Assembly (NCBI RefSeq): GCF_003851685.1
Contig: NZ_CP027727.1
Location: 2,294,001-2,358,000 of the forward strand
From: Pseudomonas sp. R5-89-07
Lineage (GTDB): Bacteria > Pseudomonadota > Gammaproteobacteria > Pseudomonadales > Pseudomonadaceae
Direction of reading: 5' to 3'
DNA length: 64,000 bases
The first letter of the stretch is position 1, and every line of letters begins with the position of its first letter. Under the pieces are notes generated by a model. The model made no database searches, was not told the origin of the DNA, and saw only the letters and a list, made by a program, of their open reading frames with translations. A program made the position numbers and the translations under genes. Below are positions 1 to 7,936 of this stretch, one piece after another.

Positions 1-968
1 GGCCCGGTTACGCCGTCGCCGTAGGTGAAGGTGTGGCTGATGGTGAACAGGTAATACTTACCGTCCTGGAACACGAAGTGCGGACGTTCGGTCTGGTCGT
101 TGACGCCGACCGCGGTGAGCAGCGGCGGCAGCATTTCCCAGTCGTCGCCATCCTCGTCTCGGGCCACGGCGATACCGACGCACGCGGTCTGGTAGCGCGA
201 GTTGCCGACGTCTTCATGACCCGGCGGCACGTCGCCGATTTCTGCTTTGCCCACCTTGTGCGATCCACGCTCGCCGGCCACGTTGCCCTCGAACAGCATG
301 TACAGCTTGCCGTCCTTCGGGTCGCGGAACGGCCACGGATCGCGGAAACCCCAGAAGGCGTTCTGCGCTTCGGTCTGGTACATCTTGCCGTCGGCTTCGA
401 ACAGCGGCTTGACCTTCTCGAAGCCCACCAGGCTGACGCCATGCTCGGTGGTCACCACGCGACCACGCACCTTGACGATGGTCGCGCCGGGTGTGACGGC
501 GGTGTAGTACAGGTCAATTTCACCTTGCTCATTCAACAGGATCGGCGTGCCGGCCCATTCGCGCACCGTCGGCGAAACCCCTTCAGCCATGACTCGGCCG
601 CCGAGTTTCCAGTCCTTGCCGGTGCGGGAGAACCAGTAGTACATCTTTGCCCGACCGTGGCGATCATTCCAGTCGCGGGTGATGTCGTAGTTACCGTTCT
701 GATCGAGGTATTGCGGGTCATTCGGGTGACGATCCGCGGTCAGGGTGAAGATCACCGACCAGCCATCGACGGAGGTGATATTGCCGTCGAGGTCACGCAG
801 CGGCATGGTGTCCCAGATAAACACCTTGTCGCTCAGGACCGGGAAGTCGGCACTGACCAGTGGCTGGGTGGTGGTGGGATCGTCTGCGTGCACTTTCAGC
901 GCATCGGCGCGAGTCCACAGGCTGGGTTGATGGGGTGTTTTACCAAATGTCGCGGTGGTGCTTTTCAT
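1..968 (-). CDS. lsc: Levansucrase (GH68), 3' end cut by window edge
   Basis: Transfers fructose from sucrose to a growing levan chain and releases glucose; in Pseudomonas the enzyme is extracellular without a classical signal peptide, and none is seen here. The 322 residues present cover most of a ~425-residue GH68 enzyme; the C-terminus lies outside the window. The catalytic triad is visible: nucleophile Asp53 in FIWDTMPLR, transition-state Asp210 in GFRDPWPF, acid/base Glu294 in NDQTERPHF. These positions match those of P. syringae Lsc with a constant offset. The start ATG at 968 follows GAGG about 11 nt upstream. The N-terminal ~17 residues ([10 protein letters not shown]...) differ from the P. 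syringae lscB/lscC leader, but the body is very similar. The gene lies 192 bp downstream of galE on the same strand, separated from it by a hairpin, and has its own promoter with a LexA-like operator. Confidence 0.96.
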   Translation of the reverse strand, partial: MKSTTATFGKTPHQPSLWTRADALKVHADDPTTTQPLVSADFPVLSDKVFIWDTMPLRDLDGNITSVDGWSVIFTLTADRHPNDPQYLDQNGNYDITRDWNDRHGRAKMYYWFSRTGKDWKLGGRVMAEGVSPTVREWAGTPILLNEQGEIDLYYTAVTPGATIVKVRGRVVTTEHGVSLVGFEKVKPLFEADGKMYQTEAQNAFWGFRDPWPFRDPKDGKLYMLFEGNVAGERGSHKVGKAEIGDVPPGHEDVGNSRYQTACVGIAVARDEDGDDWEMLPPLLTAVGVNDQTERPHFVFQDGKYYLFTISHTFTYGDGVTG

Positions 969-1000
969 AGGGAAAACCTCGTCCATGAAGGTTGGTTGAA

Positions 1001-1020
1001 TACTGTATTTATATACAGTG
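1001..1020 (-). promoter_or_regulatory. LexA (SOS) box at the levansucrase promoter
   Basis: The plus strand reads CTGTATTTATATACAG at 1003-1018, flanked by TA and TG, so CTGTAT and TACAG arms are separated as in the gamma-proteobacterial LexA box (CTGTATATATATACAG type). Eighteen of the 20 bases at 1001-1020 match the E. coli consensus. The site lies 33-52 nt upstream of the levansucrase ATG and directly downstream of a good sigma-70 promoter, where a bound repressor would block initiation. LexA binding is inferred from sequence only. Confidence 0.72.
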
Positions 1021-1025
1021 AGTTC

Positions 1026-1054
1026 ACTTTAGAAGGGTCCTTCCTTCGGGTCAA
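1026..1054 (-). promoter_or_regulatory. Sigma-70 promoter of levansucrase gene
   Basis: On the minus strand TTGACC (1054-1049) is followed after exactly 17 bp by TAAAGT (1031-1026). Initiation would fall near 1018-1020, at the edge of the LexA-like box. A further AT-rich element, two ATGCAT copies at 1063-1068 and 1071-1076, lies just upstream of the -35 box and could be an activator or UP-type site. In P. syringae the lscB/lscC promoters are thought to be phage-derived, which would fit SOS-type control. Confidence 0.55.
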
Positions 1055-1121
1055 GCAGAAAAATGCATTTATGCATAATCGAGGTTTTTGTCGTAGCTGA
1101 TTCGTTTCACTAATGGAGATA

Positions 1122-1150
1122 GCCCCAATATTGTCTCTGCGTATTGGGGC
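1122..1150 (-). terminator. Probable terminator of galE
   Basis: A perfect 9-bp stem (GCCCCAATA / TATTGGGGC) with an 11-nt loop lies 11 nt after the galE stop codon. There is no clear U-tract on the minus strand, so it may be a weak or Rho-assisted terminator. Confidence 0.5.
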
Positions 1151-1160
1151 AGCTCGTTCA

Positions 1161-2186
1161 TTAATTGGCCTGCCGCACCTCCTCATGCCGATGCTGGTTG
1201 CACTGCCAGCGCCAGGCATCGGCCAGCATGCTTTCCAATGAGTGACGCGCCTGCCAGCCCAGCTCTTCGATTGACTTTTGCGGGTCGGCCCAGCAGCAGG
1301 CGATATCCCCTGGCCGGCGCGCTTCGAAGGTCATGGGTATGTGCACACCGGTGACTCTTTCGAAAGCCTTGATCACCTCCAGCACCGAATACCCACGCCC
1401 CGTTCCCAGGTTCCACACACTGATACCACGCCGCTCGCGCAGCGCTTCGAGCGCGCAGGTATGGCCCTGCGCCAGGTCGACGACATGGATGTAATCGCGA
1501 ACGCCGGTGCCGTCCGGGGTTGGGTAGTCTCGGCCGTAAACCGACAACGCCTGACGTTCGCCGCTGGCAACTTGCAGCAAATAGGGCAGCAGATTATTCG
1601 GTGTACTGGTCGGTGCCTCGCCCAGCAAACCGGAAGCGTGGGCGCCGATGGGGTTGAAGTAGCGCAGCAGGCCTATCGACCAGCGCGGGTCGGCGCCGGC
1701 CACGCTTTTCATCACGTTTTCACACATCAATTTGGACATGCCGTACGGGTTGGTCGGCTGCCCGGTGGTGCACGTCTCGCTGATGGGCATGCTCGTGCAG
1801 TCCCCGTACACGGTGGCCGATGAACTGAACACCAGCCTGAACACACCCGCCTGCGCCATGGCCTGGCAAAGCACCACGCTGCCGCCGACATTGGTGTCGT
1901 AATAGCGCAACGGCTCGCGCACGCTTTCACCGACGGCTTTCAACCCTGCGCAGTGCACCACCGCGTCAATCGGGTAGTCGCGCAACAGCGTGTCGAGCAA
2001 GCGCCGGTTGCGTACGTCGCCGTAGACAAACCCTGGGGGCCTGCCAGCCAGGGTACTGATGCGCTCGATGGCCGAGCGTTCGCTGTTGCACAAATTATCC
2101 AGGATCAACACGTCCTCGCCTCGCCCCATCCATTGCACTGCGACATGCGCACCGATGTATCCCGCACCGCCCGTTATCAAAATCAT
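1161..2186 (-). CDS. galE: UDP-glucose 4-epimerase
   Basis: Interconverts UDP-glucose and UDP-galactose in the cytoplasm using bound NAD. The 341-residue protein has the extended SDR fold: the NAD-binding GGAGYIG motif begins at residue 6, the SSSATVYG segment carries the catalytic Ser, and the YxxxK pair appears in NPYGMSK near residue 150. I start at 2186 (MILITGG), which has GAGGG upstream, rather than at a frame opening 39 codons earlier that would add an unrelated leader. It is divergent from an operon whose second gene is UDP-galactopyranose mutase, so its UDP-galactose product is the expected substrate for that enzyme. The next gene downstream is levansucrase. Confidence 0.95.
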   Translation of the reverse strand: MILITGGAGYIGAHVAVQWMGRGEDVLILDNLCNSERSAIERISTLAGRPPGFVYGDVRNRRLLDTLLRDYPIDAVVHCAGLKAVGESVREPLRYYDTNVGGSVVLCQAMAQAGVFRLVFSSSATVYGDCTSMPISETCTTGQPTNPYGMSKLMCENVMKSVAGADPRWSIGLLRYFNPIGAHASGLLGEAPTSTPNNLLPYLLQVASGERQALSVYGRDYPTPDGTGVRDYIHVVDLAQGHTCALEALRERRGISVWNLGTGRGYSVLEVIKAFERVTGVHIPMTFEARRPGDIACCWADPQKSIEELGWQARHSLESMLADAWRWQCNQHRHEEVRQAN

Positions 2187-2500
2187 GCGCCTGCCCTCAA
2201 TCGTCCCGGCGTCTGCCTGACGCCCTGTTGCCCAGGTTCGGTCAGCGCCGTTGTGGCGGCTGACTGTTAAACCGGTAGGGGCTGTTTTTTGGCGCGAGTT
2301 CAAACCGGTTTACCGACTGGTATGTGCAGTTCATCGGCTTCGCAGAATCTTCTTGTGAACGCGCCGCGATGGTCACGCTTCCAACCTTCAAGAGCCGTAC
2401 AGCCTGATTGAACGCTGTCGCGCACTTGCCGTATCGACCTGATAGGGCCAAGGGGCTCGATGCCTGAGCCGTGAACTTTTCGCTTGATAAGGACGTTGAT
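2187..2500. promoter_or_regulatory. Divergent promoter region galE / glycan operon
   Basis: These 314 bp separate the divergent galE and glycosyltransferase genes and hold no convincing gene. The palindrome AAACCGGTTT (2302-2311) and a related half-copy TAAACCGGTA (2268-2277) are spaced about 34 bp apart and resemble a paired operator. An interrupted stem GTCAGC...GCTGAC spans 2241-2264. No regulator gene lies next to it, and I could not assign a clear sigma-70 promoter. Confidence 0.4.
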
Positions 2501-3670
2501 ATGAACCTTGCAGAACAGCCTGAACAGAGTGCTGCGCTGAGTGCGCAACGCCTCGTGGAATCCCCGACCCTGGCCCGACCCACGCTGGTGTGCCTGTCCC
2601 ATTTGCGCTGGGGTTTCGTTTACCAGCGCCCGCAGCATGTGATGTCGCGCCTGGCCAAAGACTACGACGTAATCTTCTTCGAAGAACCGGTGCTGGCCGG
2701 CGACGAGCCGCCGCGGCTTGAAGCCTCGAGCCCGGCAGACGGTATCGAGGTATGGGTGCCACGCCTGCCCGAAGGCATGAGTGCCCAGGCAATCAACGAA
2801 GCGCAGCGCCAATTGCTCGACGAGCGCCTTGCCCAGCGCTTACCCGGCGATCTTCTGCTCTGGTACTTCACCCCGATGAGCCTGGCATTTACCGACCATC
2901 TCCAAGCGCAGGTCACCGTGTTCGACTGCATGGATGAGCTGTCTGCGTTCATGGGCGCACCTGCGCAACTGGTGGACATGGAGCGGCTGTTGATGGCCAG
3001 GGCCGACGTGGTATTTACCGGCGGAGTGAGCCTGTGGGAGGTCAAGCAGCGCCAGCACGGCAATGCGCATCCGGTGCCCAGCAGCGTCGACATCGCGCAC
3101 TTCGCCCAGGCGCGTGACGCCGTGGTCGAGCCTGCCGACCAGGCCTCGATTGCACGGCCACGCCTGGGCTTTTTCGGGGTGATCGATGAACGCTTCGACA
3201 TCGAGTTGGTGGACCAGGTCGCGGCGCTGCGGCCCGACTGGCAGATCGTACTGGTGGGGCCGGTGGTCAAGATCGACCCGCAGACGCTGCCGCGTCGGCC
3301 CAATATTCATTACCTGGGGGCGCGGCAATACGCCGAGCTGCCGGCGTACCTGAGCGGCTGGGATGTGGCGCTGATGCCTTTCGCACTGAACGCGTCCACG
3401 CGGTTTATCAGCCCCACCAAAACCCCTGAATACCTGGCGGGCGGCTGTCCCGTGGTGTCTACGGCGATTCGCGATGTGGTCAATGGCTATGGCCACAGCG
3501 GCGCCGTATTCATCGCCGACACGCCGCAGGCTTTTGTCAGCGCCATTGAAGGCGCGCTGCACCTCAAAGGCACGCCCGACTTTTTAAAACGTGTCGACGC
3601 CGCCCTTGAAGGTATGTCGTGGGACAACACCAGCCGCTTCATGAAGGAGCAGATCGAATGCCTCAGATAA
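2501..3670 (+). CDS. Glycosyltransferase, GT4-like
   Basis: A 389-residue GT-B type glycosyltransferase. The N-terminal half opens with a strand and the phrase HLRWGFVYQRPQH, typical of GT4-like bacterial transferases that begin by 'reading' the acceptor side. The C-terminal half has the nucleotide-sugar region SPTKTPEYLAGGCPVVST, in which the Glu of EYLA corresponds to the conserved donor-binding acid. I chose ATG 2501 because AAGGA precedes it by 7 nt; the upstream GTG at 2471 has no ribosome binding site. No membrane segment or signal peptide is seen, so it acts in the cytoplasm or at the inner face of the membrane. Its stop overlaps the mutase start by 13 nt. The co-operonic mutase suggests a galactofuranose donor, but neither donor nor acceptor can be read from sequence. 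Confidence 0.85.
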   Translation: MNLAEQPEQSAALSAQRLVESPTLARPTLVCLSHLRWGFVYQRPQHVMSRLAKDYDVIFFEEPVLAGDEPPRLEASSPADGIEVWVPRLPEGMSAQAINEAQRQLLDERLAQRLPGDLLLWYFTPMSLAFTDHLQAQVTVFDCMDELSAFMGAPAQLVDMERLLMARADVVFTGGVSLWEVKQRQHGNAHPVPSSVDIAHFAQARDAVVEPADQASIARPRLGFFGVIDERFDIELVDQVAALRPDWQIVLVGPVVKIDPQTLPRRPNIHYLGARQYAELPAYLSGWDVALMPFALNASTRFISPTKTPEYLAGGCPVVSTAIRDVVNGYGHSGAVFIADTPQAFVSAIEGALHLKGTPDFLKRVDAALEGMSWDNTSRFMKEQIECLR

Positions 3671-4851
3671 ATCTTGAAGCCGCCACGTCCGGACCGTCCT
3701 GCCAGCCGGCGCGCAGTGTTTATGATTACCTGATCGTCGGTGCCGGGTTTGCCGGCAGCGTGATGGCCGAGCGCCTGGCCGAGGGGCTCGGCCGCCATGT
3801 GCTGTTGATCGACCGTCGCGCCCATGTGGCCGGCAACGCTTACGATCATTACGATGCAGCGGGCGTGCTGGTGCACCGCTACGGCCCGCACATTTTCCAC
3901 ACCAATGCCCAGCGCATTGTCGATTACCTGTCACGCTTCACCGAGTGGCGGCCCTACGAGCACCGTGTGCTGGCGAAGGTGGATGAGCAGTTGGTGCCGA
4001 TTCCCATCAACCTCACCACGCTCAATACGCTGTACGGTTTGTCGATGACGCCTGAGCAAGCCGAAGTGTTCCTGGCCGAGCGGGCCGAACCGGTGGCGAC
4101 GATTCGCACGTCAGAAGACGTGGTGGTCAATCAGATCGGGCGAACGCTGTACGAGAAGTTCTTCCGTGGCTACACCCGCAAGCAATGGGGCCTGGACCCT
4201 GCCGAGCTGGACAAATCGGTGACCTCGCGCATTCCCACCCGCACCCATACCGACGATCGCTATTTCACCGACACCTTCCAGATGATGCCCCGCGATGGCT
4301 ATACGCGCCTGTTCGAACGGATGCTCGATCACCCGCGCATTGACGTGCTGCTGAGCACCGACTTCAAGGCCGTGCGCGAGGTGGTCAAGTTCAAGCACAT
4401 CATTTATTGCGGGCCGATCGACGAATACTTCGATTTCCAATTGGGCCGCTTGCCCTATCGCTCGCTGCGCTTCGAACACCAGACCCTCGAACAGGAACGC
4501 TATCAGCCGGTGGCGGTGGTCAACTTTCCCGACCAGCAGGTGCCCTATACCCGCATCACCGAGTACAAGCACCTGACCGGCCAGGAGCATCCGTGCACCA
4601 GCATCAGTTATGAGTTTCCCTGCGATGAGGGCGACCCTTATTACCCGGTCCCGCGCCCCGAAAACGCCGAGCTGTACAAACGCTACAAGGCGCTGGCCCA
4701 GCAGACGCCAAATGTGACGTTCCTCGGGCGCCTGGGCACCTACAAGTATTACAACATGGACCAGGTGGTCGGCCAGGCCCTGGCGTTGTACCGCGATATC
4801 GAGGCCGCGAGCAGCGAAGTCGCCGTTGAAGCGGGGCTCGAAGCTCCATGA
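3658..4851 (+). CDS. glf: UDP-galactopyranose mutase
   Basis: Flavoenzyme converting UDP-galactopyranose to UDP-galactofuranose, the donor for Galf-containing glycans. The 397 residues include the FAD Rossmann motif YDYLIVGAGFAG near residue 22, the RYGPHIFHTN substrate/flavin segment, the YTRKQWGLDP block and a C-terminal LGRLGTYKYYNMDQ segment, all characteristic of the family. ATG 3658 follows AAGGAG at 8-nt spacing and lies inside the 3' end of the glycosyltransferase gene, which implies translational coupling. About 20 N-terminal residues before the Rossmann strand are extra compared with E. coli Glf. The stop overlaps the next gene through ATGA. Confidence 0.95.
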   Translation: MPQINLEAATSGPSCQPARSVYDYLIVGAGFAGSVMAERLAEGLGRHVLLIDRRAHVAGNAYDHYDAAGVLVHRYGPHIFHTNAQRIVDYLSRFTEWRPYEHRVLAKVDEQLVPIPINLTTLNTLYGLSMTPEQAEVFLAERAEPVATIRTSEDVVVNQIGRTLYEKFFRGYTRKQWGLDPAELDKSVTSRIPTRTHTDDRYFTDTFQMMPRDGYTRLFERMLDHPRIDVLLSTDFKAVREVVKFKHIIYCGPIDEYFDFQLGRLPYRSLRFEHQTLEQERYQPVAVVNFPDQQVPYTRITEYKHLTGQEHPCTSISYEFPCDEGDPYYPVPRPENAELYKRYKALAQQTPNVTFLGRLGTYKYYNMDQVVGQALALYRDIEAASSEVAVEAGLEAP

Positions 4852-6035
4852 ACGCACAAACCCAGGGAGGGCCACGCGAACAGATCAGTCTGTTCGACAG
4901 CTTCGTGATGGCCGGCTACGAATGTTCCAGCCAGCGCCGCCAGGACGGCCAGCGCCTGGACCTGCTGGAAAGCACCGGCCACGCGCGTTGGGTGGACAAG
5001 GACTACCGGCAACTGGCGGGCCTGAACGTACGCTGTGCCCGCGACGGTTTGCGCTGGCACCTGATCGAACGCAGCCCTGGCCGCTACGACTGGAGCAGCT
5101 TGCTGCCGATGCTCAGGGCCGCGCGCGAGCACTCGCTGCAAGTGATATGGGACCTTTGTCATTACGGCTATCCCGATGACCTGGACATCTGGCGCCCGTC
5201 ATTCATCGACCGCTTCGCCCGCTTTGCCGGCGAGGTGGCCAAGCTGATGAGCGATGAAGGCATCCAGCGGCCGTTCTACTCGCCGGTCAACGAGATATCG
5301 TTCTGGAGCTGGGCGGGGGGTGACGTCGGTTATTTCAACCCGAACGCATGCGGGCGAGGGCAGGAGCTCAAGCACCAGTTGGTGCGCGCCAGCATCGCGG
5401 CAATCGAGGCGATTCGCGAGCGTGCGCCTGCTGCGCGTTTCGTGCAGTGCGACCCGTTGATCAACGTGGTGTCAGCGTCGCGTCGCAGCGAAGAGATCGA
5501 TCACGCCGAACGTTATCGGCTGGCTCAATTCGAAGCGTGGGACTTGTTGACCGGGCGGCAATGGCCGGGCCTGGGTGGGCAGGAGCATTACCTGGACATC
5601 ATCGGCGCCAATTTCTACCCGCACAACCAGTGGTATTTCCAGGGTGATCGCATCATGCGCGGGGCGCCTGATTACCGCCCGCTGGCCGGGATGCTCAAGG
5701 AGCTGCACCAGCGCTATCAGCGGCCACTGCTGATTTCCGAAACCGGCGCCGAGGATCAAGCACGGGTGCCCTGGCTGAGCTACGTGGTGGAGCAGGTGCT
5801 CACAGCGCTCAGGCGCGGGGTTCCCGTGCAAGGTATCTGCTGGTATCCCTTTCTCGATTACCCCGGCTGGGATGACGGCCGTTACTGCCCCACCGGCGTT
5901 TTCGGCTACCCGGACGGAGAGGGCGAGCGCGCGCCCTTTCACCCTTTGCATATGCAGCTGCAGGCGGTGCCCGATCGCGTGCGGGCGTGTTTGCGCGAGC
6001 TGGATCGGTTGCAATCGGCGAGGCAGCGGCCATGA
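4848..6035 (+). CDS. Glycoside hydrolase, clan GH-A (GH1-like)
   Basis: A 395-residue TIM-barrel glycosidase without a signal peptide, so probably cytoplasmic. The clan GH-A catalytic pair is present: acid/base Glu149 in YSPVNEISFW and nucleophile Glu298 in LLISETGAED; HYGYPDDL around residues 105-112 is also barrel-typical. It is shorter than standard GH1 beta-glucosidases (~450 residues) and the family assignment is approximate. ATGA overlap with glf upstream and with the ABC exporter downstream makes it an integral member of the operon. It might trim or edit the glycan, or recycle lipid-linked intermediates, before export. The substrate cannot be predicted. Confidence 0.85.
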   Translation: MNAQTQGGPREQISLFDSFVMAGYECSSQRRQDGQRLDLLESTGHARWVDKDYRQLAGLNVRCARDGLRWHLIERSPGRYDWSSLLPMLRAAREHSLQVIWDLCHYGYPDDLDIWRPSFIDRFARFAGEVAKLMSDEGIQRPFYSPVNEISFWSWAGGDVGYFNPNACGRGQELKHQLVRASIAAIEAIRERAPAARFVQCDPLINVVSASRRSEEIDHAERYRLAQFEAWDLLTGRQWPGLGGQEHYLDIIGANFYPHNQWYFQGDRIMRGAPDYRPLAGMLKELHQRYQRPLLISETGAEDQARVPWLSYVVEQVLTALRRGVPVQGICWYPFLDYPGWDDGRYCPTGVFGYPDGEGERAPFHPLHMQLQAVPDRVRACLRELDRLQSARQRP

Positions 6036-7876
6036 TCCTGCGGCGCTTGCGCGATGAGCCGCTGCCGGCAACCGCCAGTGCGTTCCTATGGCGCTACGTC
6101 CGGGTGCGTCCGCTGCATTTCAGCGCCATGTTGTCACTGGTGATCGGTGCGGCCTGTTGCGCGGTAGCGGTGCAGTACGGCATGAAGTTGCTGGTGGACG
6201 CCATGGCCGGCGATTCGCAGGCAGGCCAGGTGTGGCGCGCCTTCAGCTTGTTCATTGGGCTGATCGTGGTGGAAAACGTGCTGTGGCGGCTCGGTGGCTG
6301 GGTGGGCTGCTACACCGTGGTCGGCAGTTGCGCCGACCTGCGCGTGGACCTGTTCCACCACCTGACCGGGCACCCGATGCGCTATTTCAACCGGCACTTT
6401 GCCGGCTCGCTGGCCAACCGGGTGTCGGCGGCGGCCACGGCTGCCAACACCGTCTACGGTGGGCTGGCCTGGCGCATCGTGCCGCCCTGTGTGGATTTTC
6501 TCGGGGCCGTCGTGGTGCTGTTCGCCGTGCGTGGCTCCATGGCGCTGGCCTTGATCGTGTGCGTGTTGCTGGTGGCGGCGTTGATCACCGTGGTCGGCGT
6601 GCGCGGCCGCAATCGGCACATTGCCTTTGCGTCACAATCGGCGCGTGTCGGTGGCGAAATTGTCGATCAGGTGTCGAATGTATGGACGATCAAGGCGTTT
6701 TCCGGACGCGAGCGCGAGCGCCTGAGGCTCGAGCGCGAGATCGGCGTCGAGGCCGGGGCGCATCGGCGCAGCTGGATCTATCTGGAAAAGGCGCGCGTGC
6801 TCCACGACGTGTGCCTATCCATCATGGCGGGGTCGATGCTGGGCTGGGCCATCCTGCTGTGGCGCCAGGGCCAGGTCACGGCGGGCGATGTGGTGATGGT
6901 CAGTGCGTTGACGTTTCGTATTCTCCATGGCTCGCGCGACCTGGCGCTGGCCCTGGTGGAAGCCACTCAGCAGATGGGCGTCATCGCCGAAACCCTGGGG
7001 ATCATCGCCCAGCCCCATGAGCTCAGCGATACGCGGGAAGAGCTGGCACCCACCCGCGGCAGTATCCGCTTGTTCGATGTCAGCTACGCCCACCCCGGCG
7101 GGCGCTCGGTGTTCAGGCATTTTTTCCTGGAGATCCCGGCCGGTCAGAGCGTCGGCATTGTCGGCACCTCGGGCTCGGGCAAGTCCACGCTGCTGGGCTT
7201 GCTGCAGCGCCTGGATGACGTGCAAAGCGGCGTGATCCTGATCGACGACCGCGACATCCGCTCGGTCAGCCAGGACAGCTTGCGTCGGCAAATTGCCGTG
7301 GTGCCCCAGGAGCCGGCGCTGTTCAATCGCAGCATCCTGGAAAACATCGGTTACGGCCAGCCCCACGCGACCGAGCAGCAGATCATCGAAGCGGCCCGGC
7401 GCGCCTTCTGTGACGAGTTCGTGCAGGCGCTGCCCGCGGGTTATCAGACGCTGGTGGGGGAGCGCGGCGTGACGCTTTCCGGTGGGCAACGGCAACGCCT
7501 GGGGCTGGCGCGGGCGTTCCTCAAGGGCGCGCCGGTTCTGATTCTCGACGAAGCAACGTCCGCCCTGGATTCGGATTCCGAGGCGGTCATCCAGCGCGCC
7601 CTGACTGACCTGATGCGCGGCAGAACAGTGCTTGCGGTGGCTCACCGACTGTCCACCGTCGCCCACTTCGACCGGGTGCTGGTGCTGGAACATGGGCAGA
7701 TCGTGCAGGACGGCTCCCCAGATGAACTGCGCCGCCAACCCGGACGTTTTCGCACCCTCTGGCAGCGCCAGGCAATGCTGCGCTCGGATGCCGATGCAGC
7801 AGGCTACGCCGTTGATCGGCCTGCGCCGTTTGCCGAACGAACTGCCGAGAATGGCCCTGGCTCGAACCGTACATAG
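6032..7876 (+). CDS. ABC exporter, fused permease and ATPase (MsbA-like)
   Basis: A 614-residue half-transporter of ABC type I exporter architecture. Residues ~30-300 form six hydrophobic segments, and the nucleotide-binding domain follows: Walker A GTSGSGKST near residue 378, signature LSGGQRQRLGLARAF near 482, Walker B VLILDEATSALD near 505, and the H-loop His in AVAHRLSTV. It should work as a homodimer in the inner membrane. Family members export lipid-linked sugars, lipid A, glucans or peptides. Placement as the last of four overlapping genes (ATGA at 6032-6035) argues that its cargo is the glycan or glycolipid made by the upstream enzymes. A longer in-frame start at 5987 exists but would overlap the hydrolase by 49 nt and has no ribosome binding site. 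Confidence 0.92.
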   Translation: MILRRLRDEPLPATASAFLWRYVRVRPLHFSAMLSLVIGAACCAVAVQYGMKLLVDAMAGDSQAGQVWRAFSLFIGLIVVENVLWRLGGWVGCYTVVGSCADLRVDLFHHLTGHPMRYFNRHFAGSLANRVSAAATAANTVYGGLAWRIVPPCVDFLGAVVVLFAVRGSMALALIVCVLLVAALITVVGVRGRNRHIAFASQSARVGGEIVDQVSNVWTIKAFSGRERERLRLEREIGVEAGAHRRSWIYLEKARVLHDVCLSIMAGSMLGWAILLWRQGQVTAGDVVMVSALTFRILHGSRDLALALVEATQQMGVIAETLGIIAQPHELSDTREELAPTRGSIRLFDVSYAHPGGRSVFRHFFLEIPAGQSVGIVGTSGSGKSTLLGLLQRLDDVQSGVILIDDRDIRSVSQDSLRRQIAVVPQEPALFNRSILENIGYGQPHATEQQIIEAARRAFCDEFVQALPAGYQTLVGERGVTLSGGQRQRLGLARAFLKGAPVLILDEATSALDSDSEAVIQRALTDLMRGRTVLAVAHRLSTVAHFDRVLVLEHGQIVQDGSPDELRRQPGRFRTLWQRQAMLRSDADAAGYAVDRPAPFAERTAENGPGSNRT

Positions 7877-7936
7877 CCCTGGAGGAGAGCCTCGAAAAAG
7901 GCTGATCGATTCGGACCAACATTAAGGAGATTTCCC

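Noticed and set aside
33..1100. Long plus-strand open frame opposite levansucrase
   Set aside because: It is the antisense of a clear GH68 gene with intact catalytic residues; long antisense frames are expected at this GC content.
2473..2478. GAACTT resembling an AlgU -35 box before the glycosyltransferase
   Set aside because: The matching -10 position would fall on the ribosome binding site and start codon, leaving no leader.
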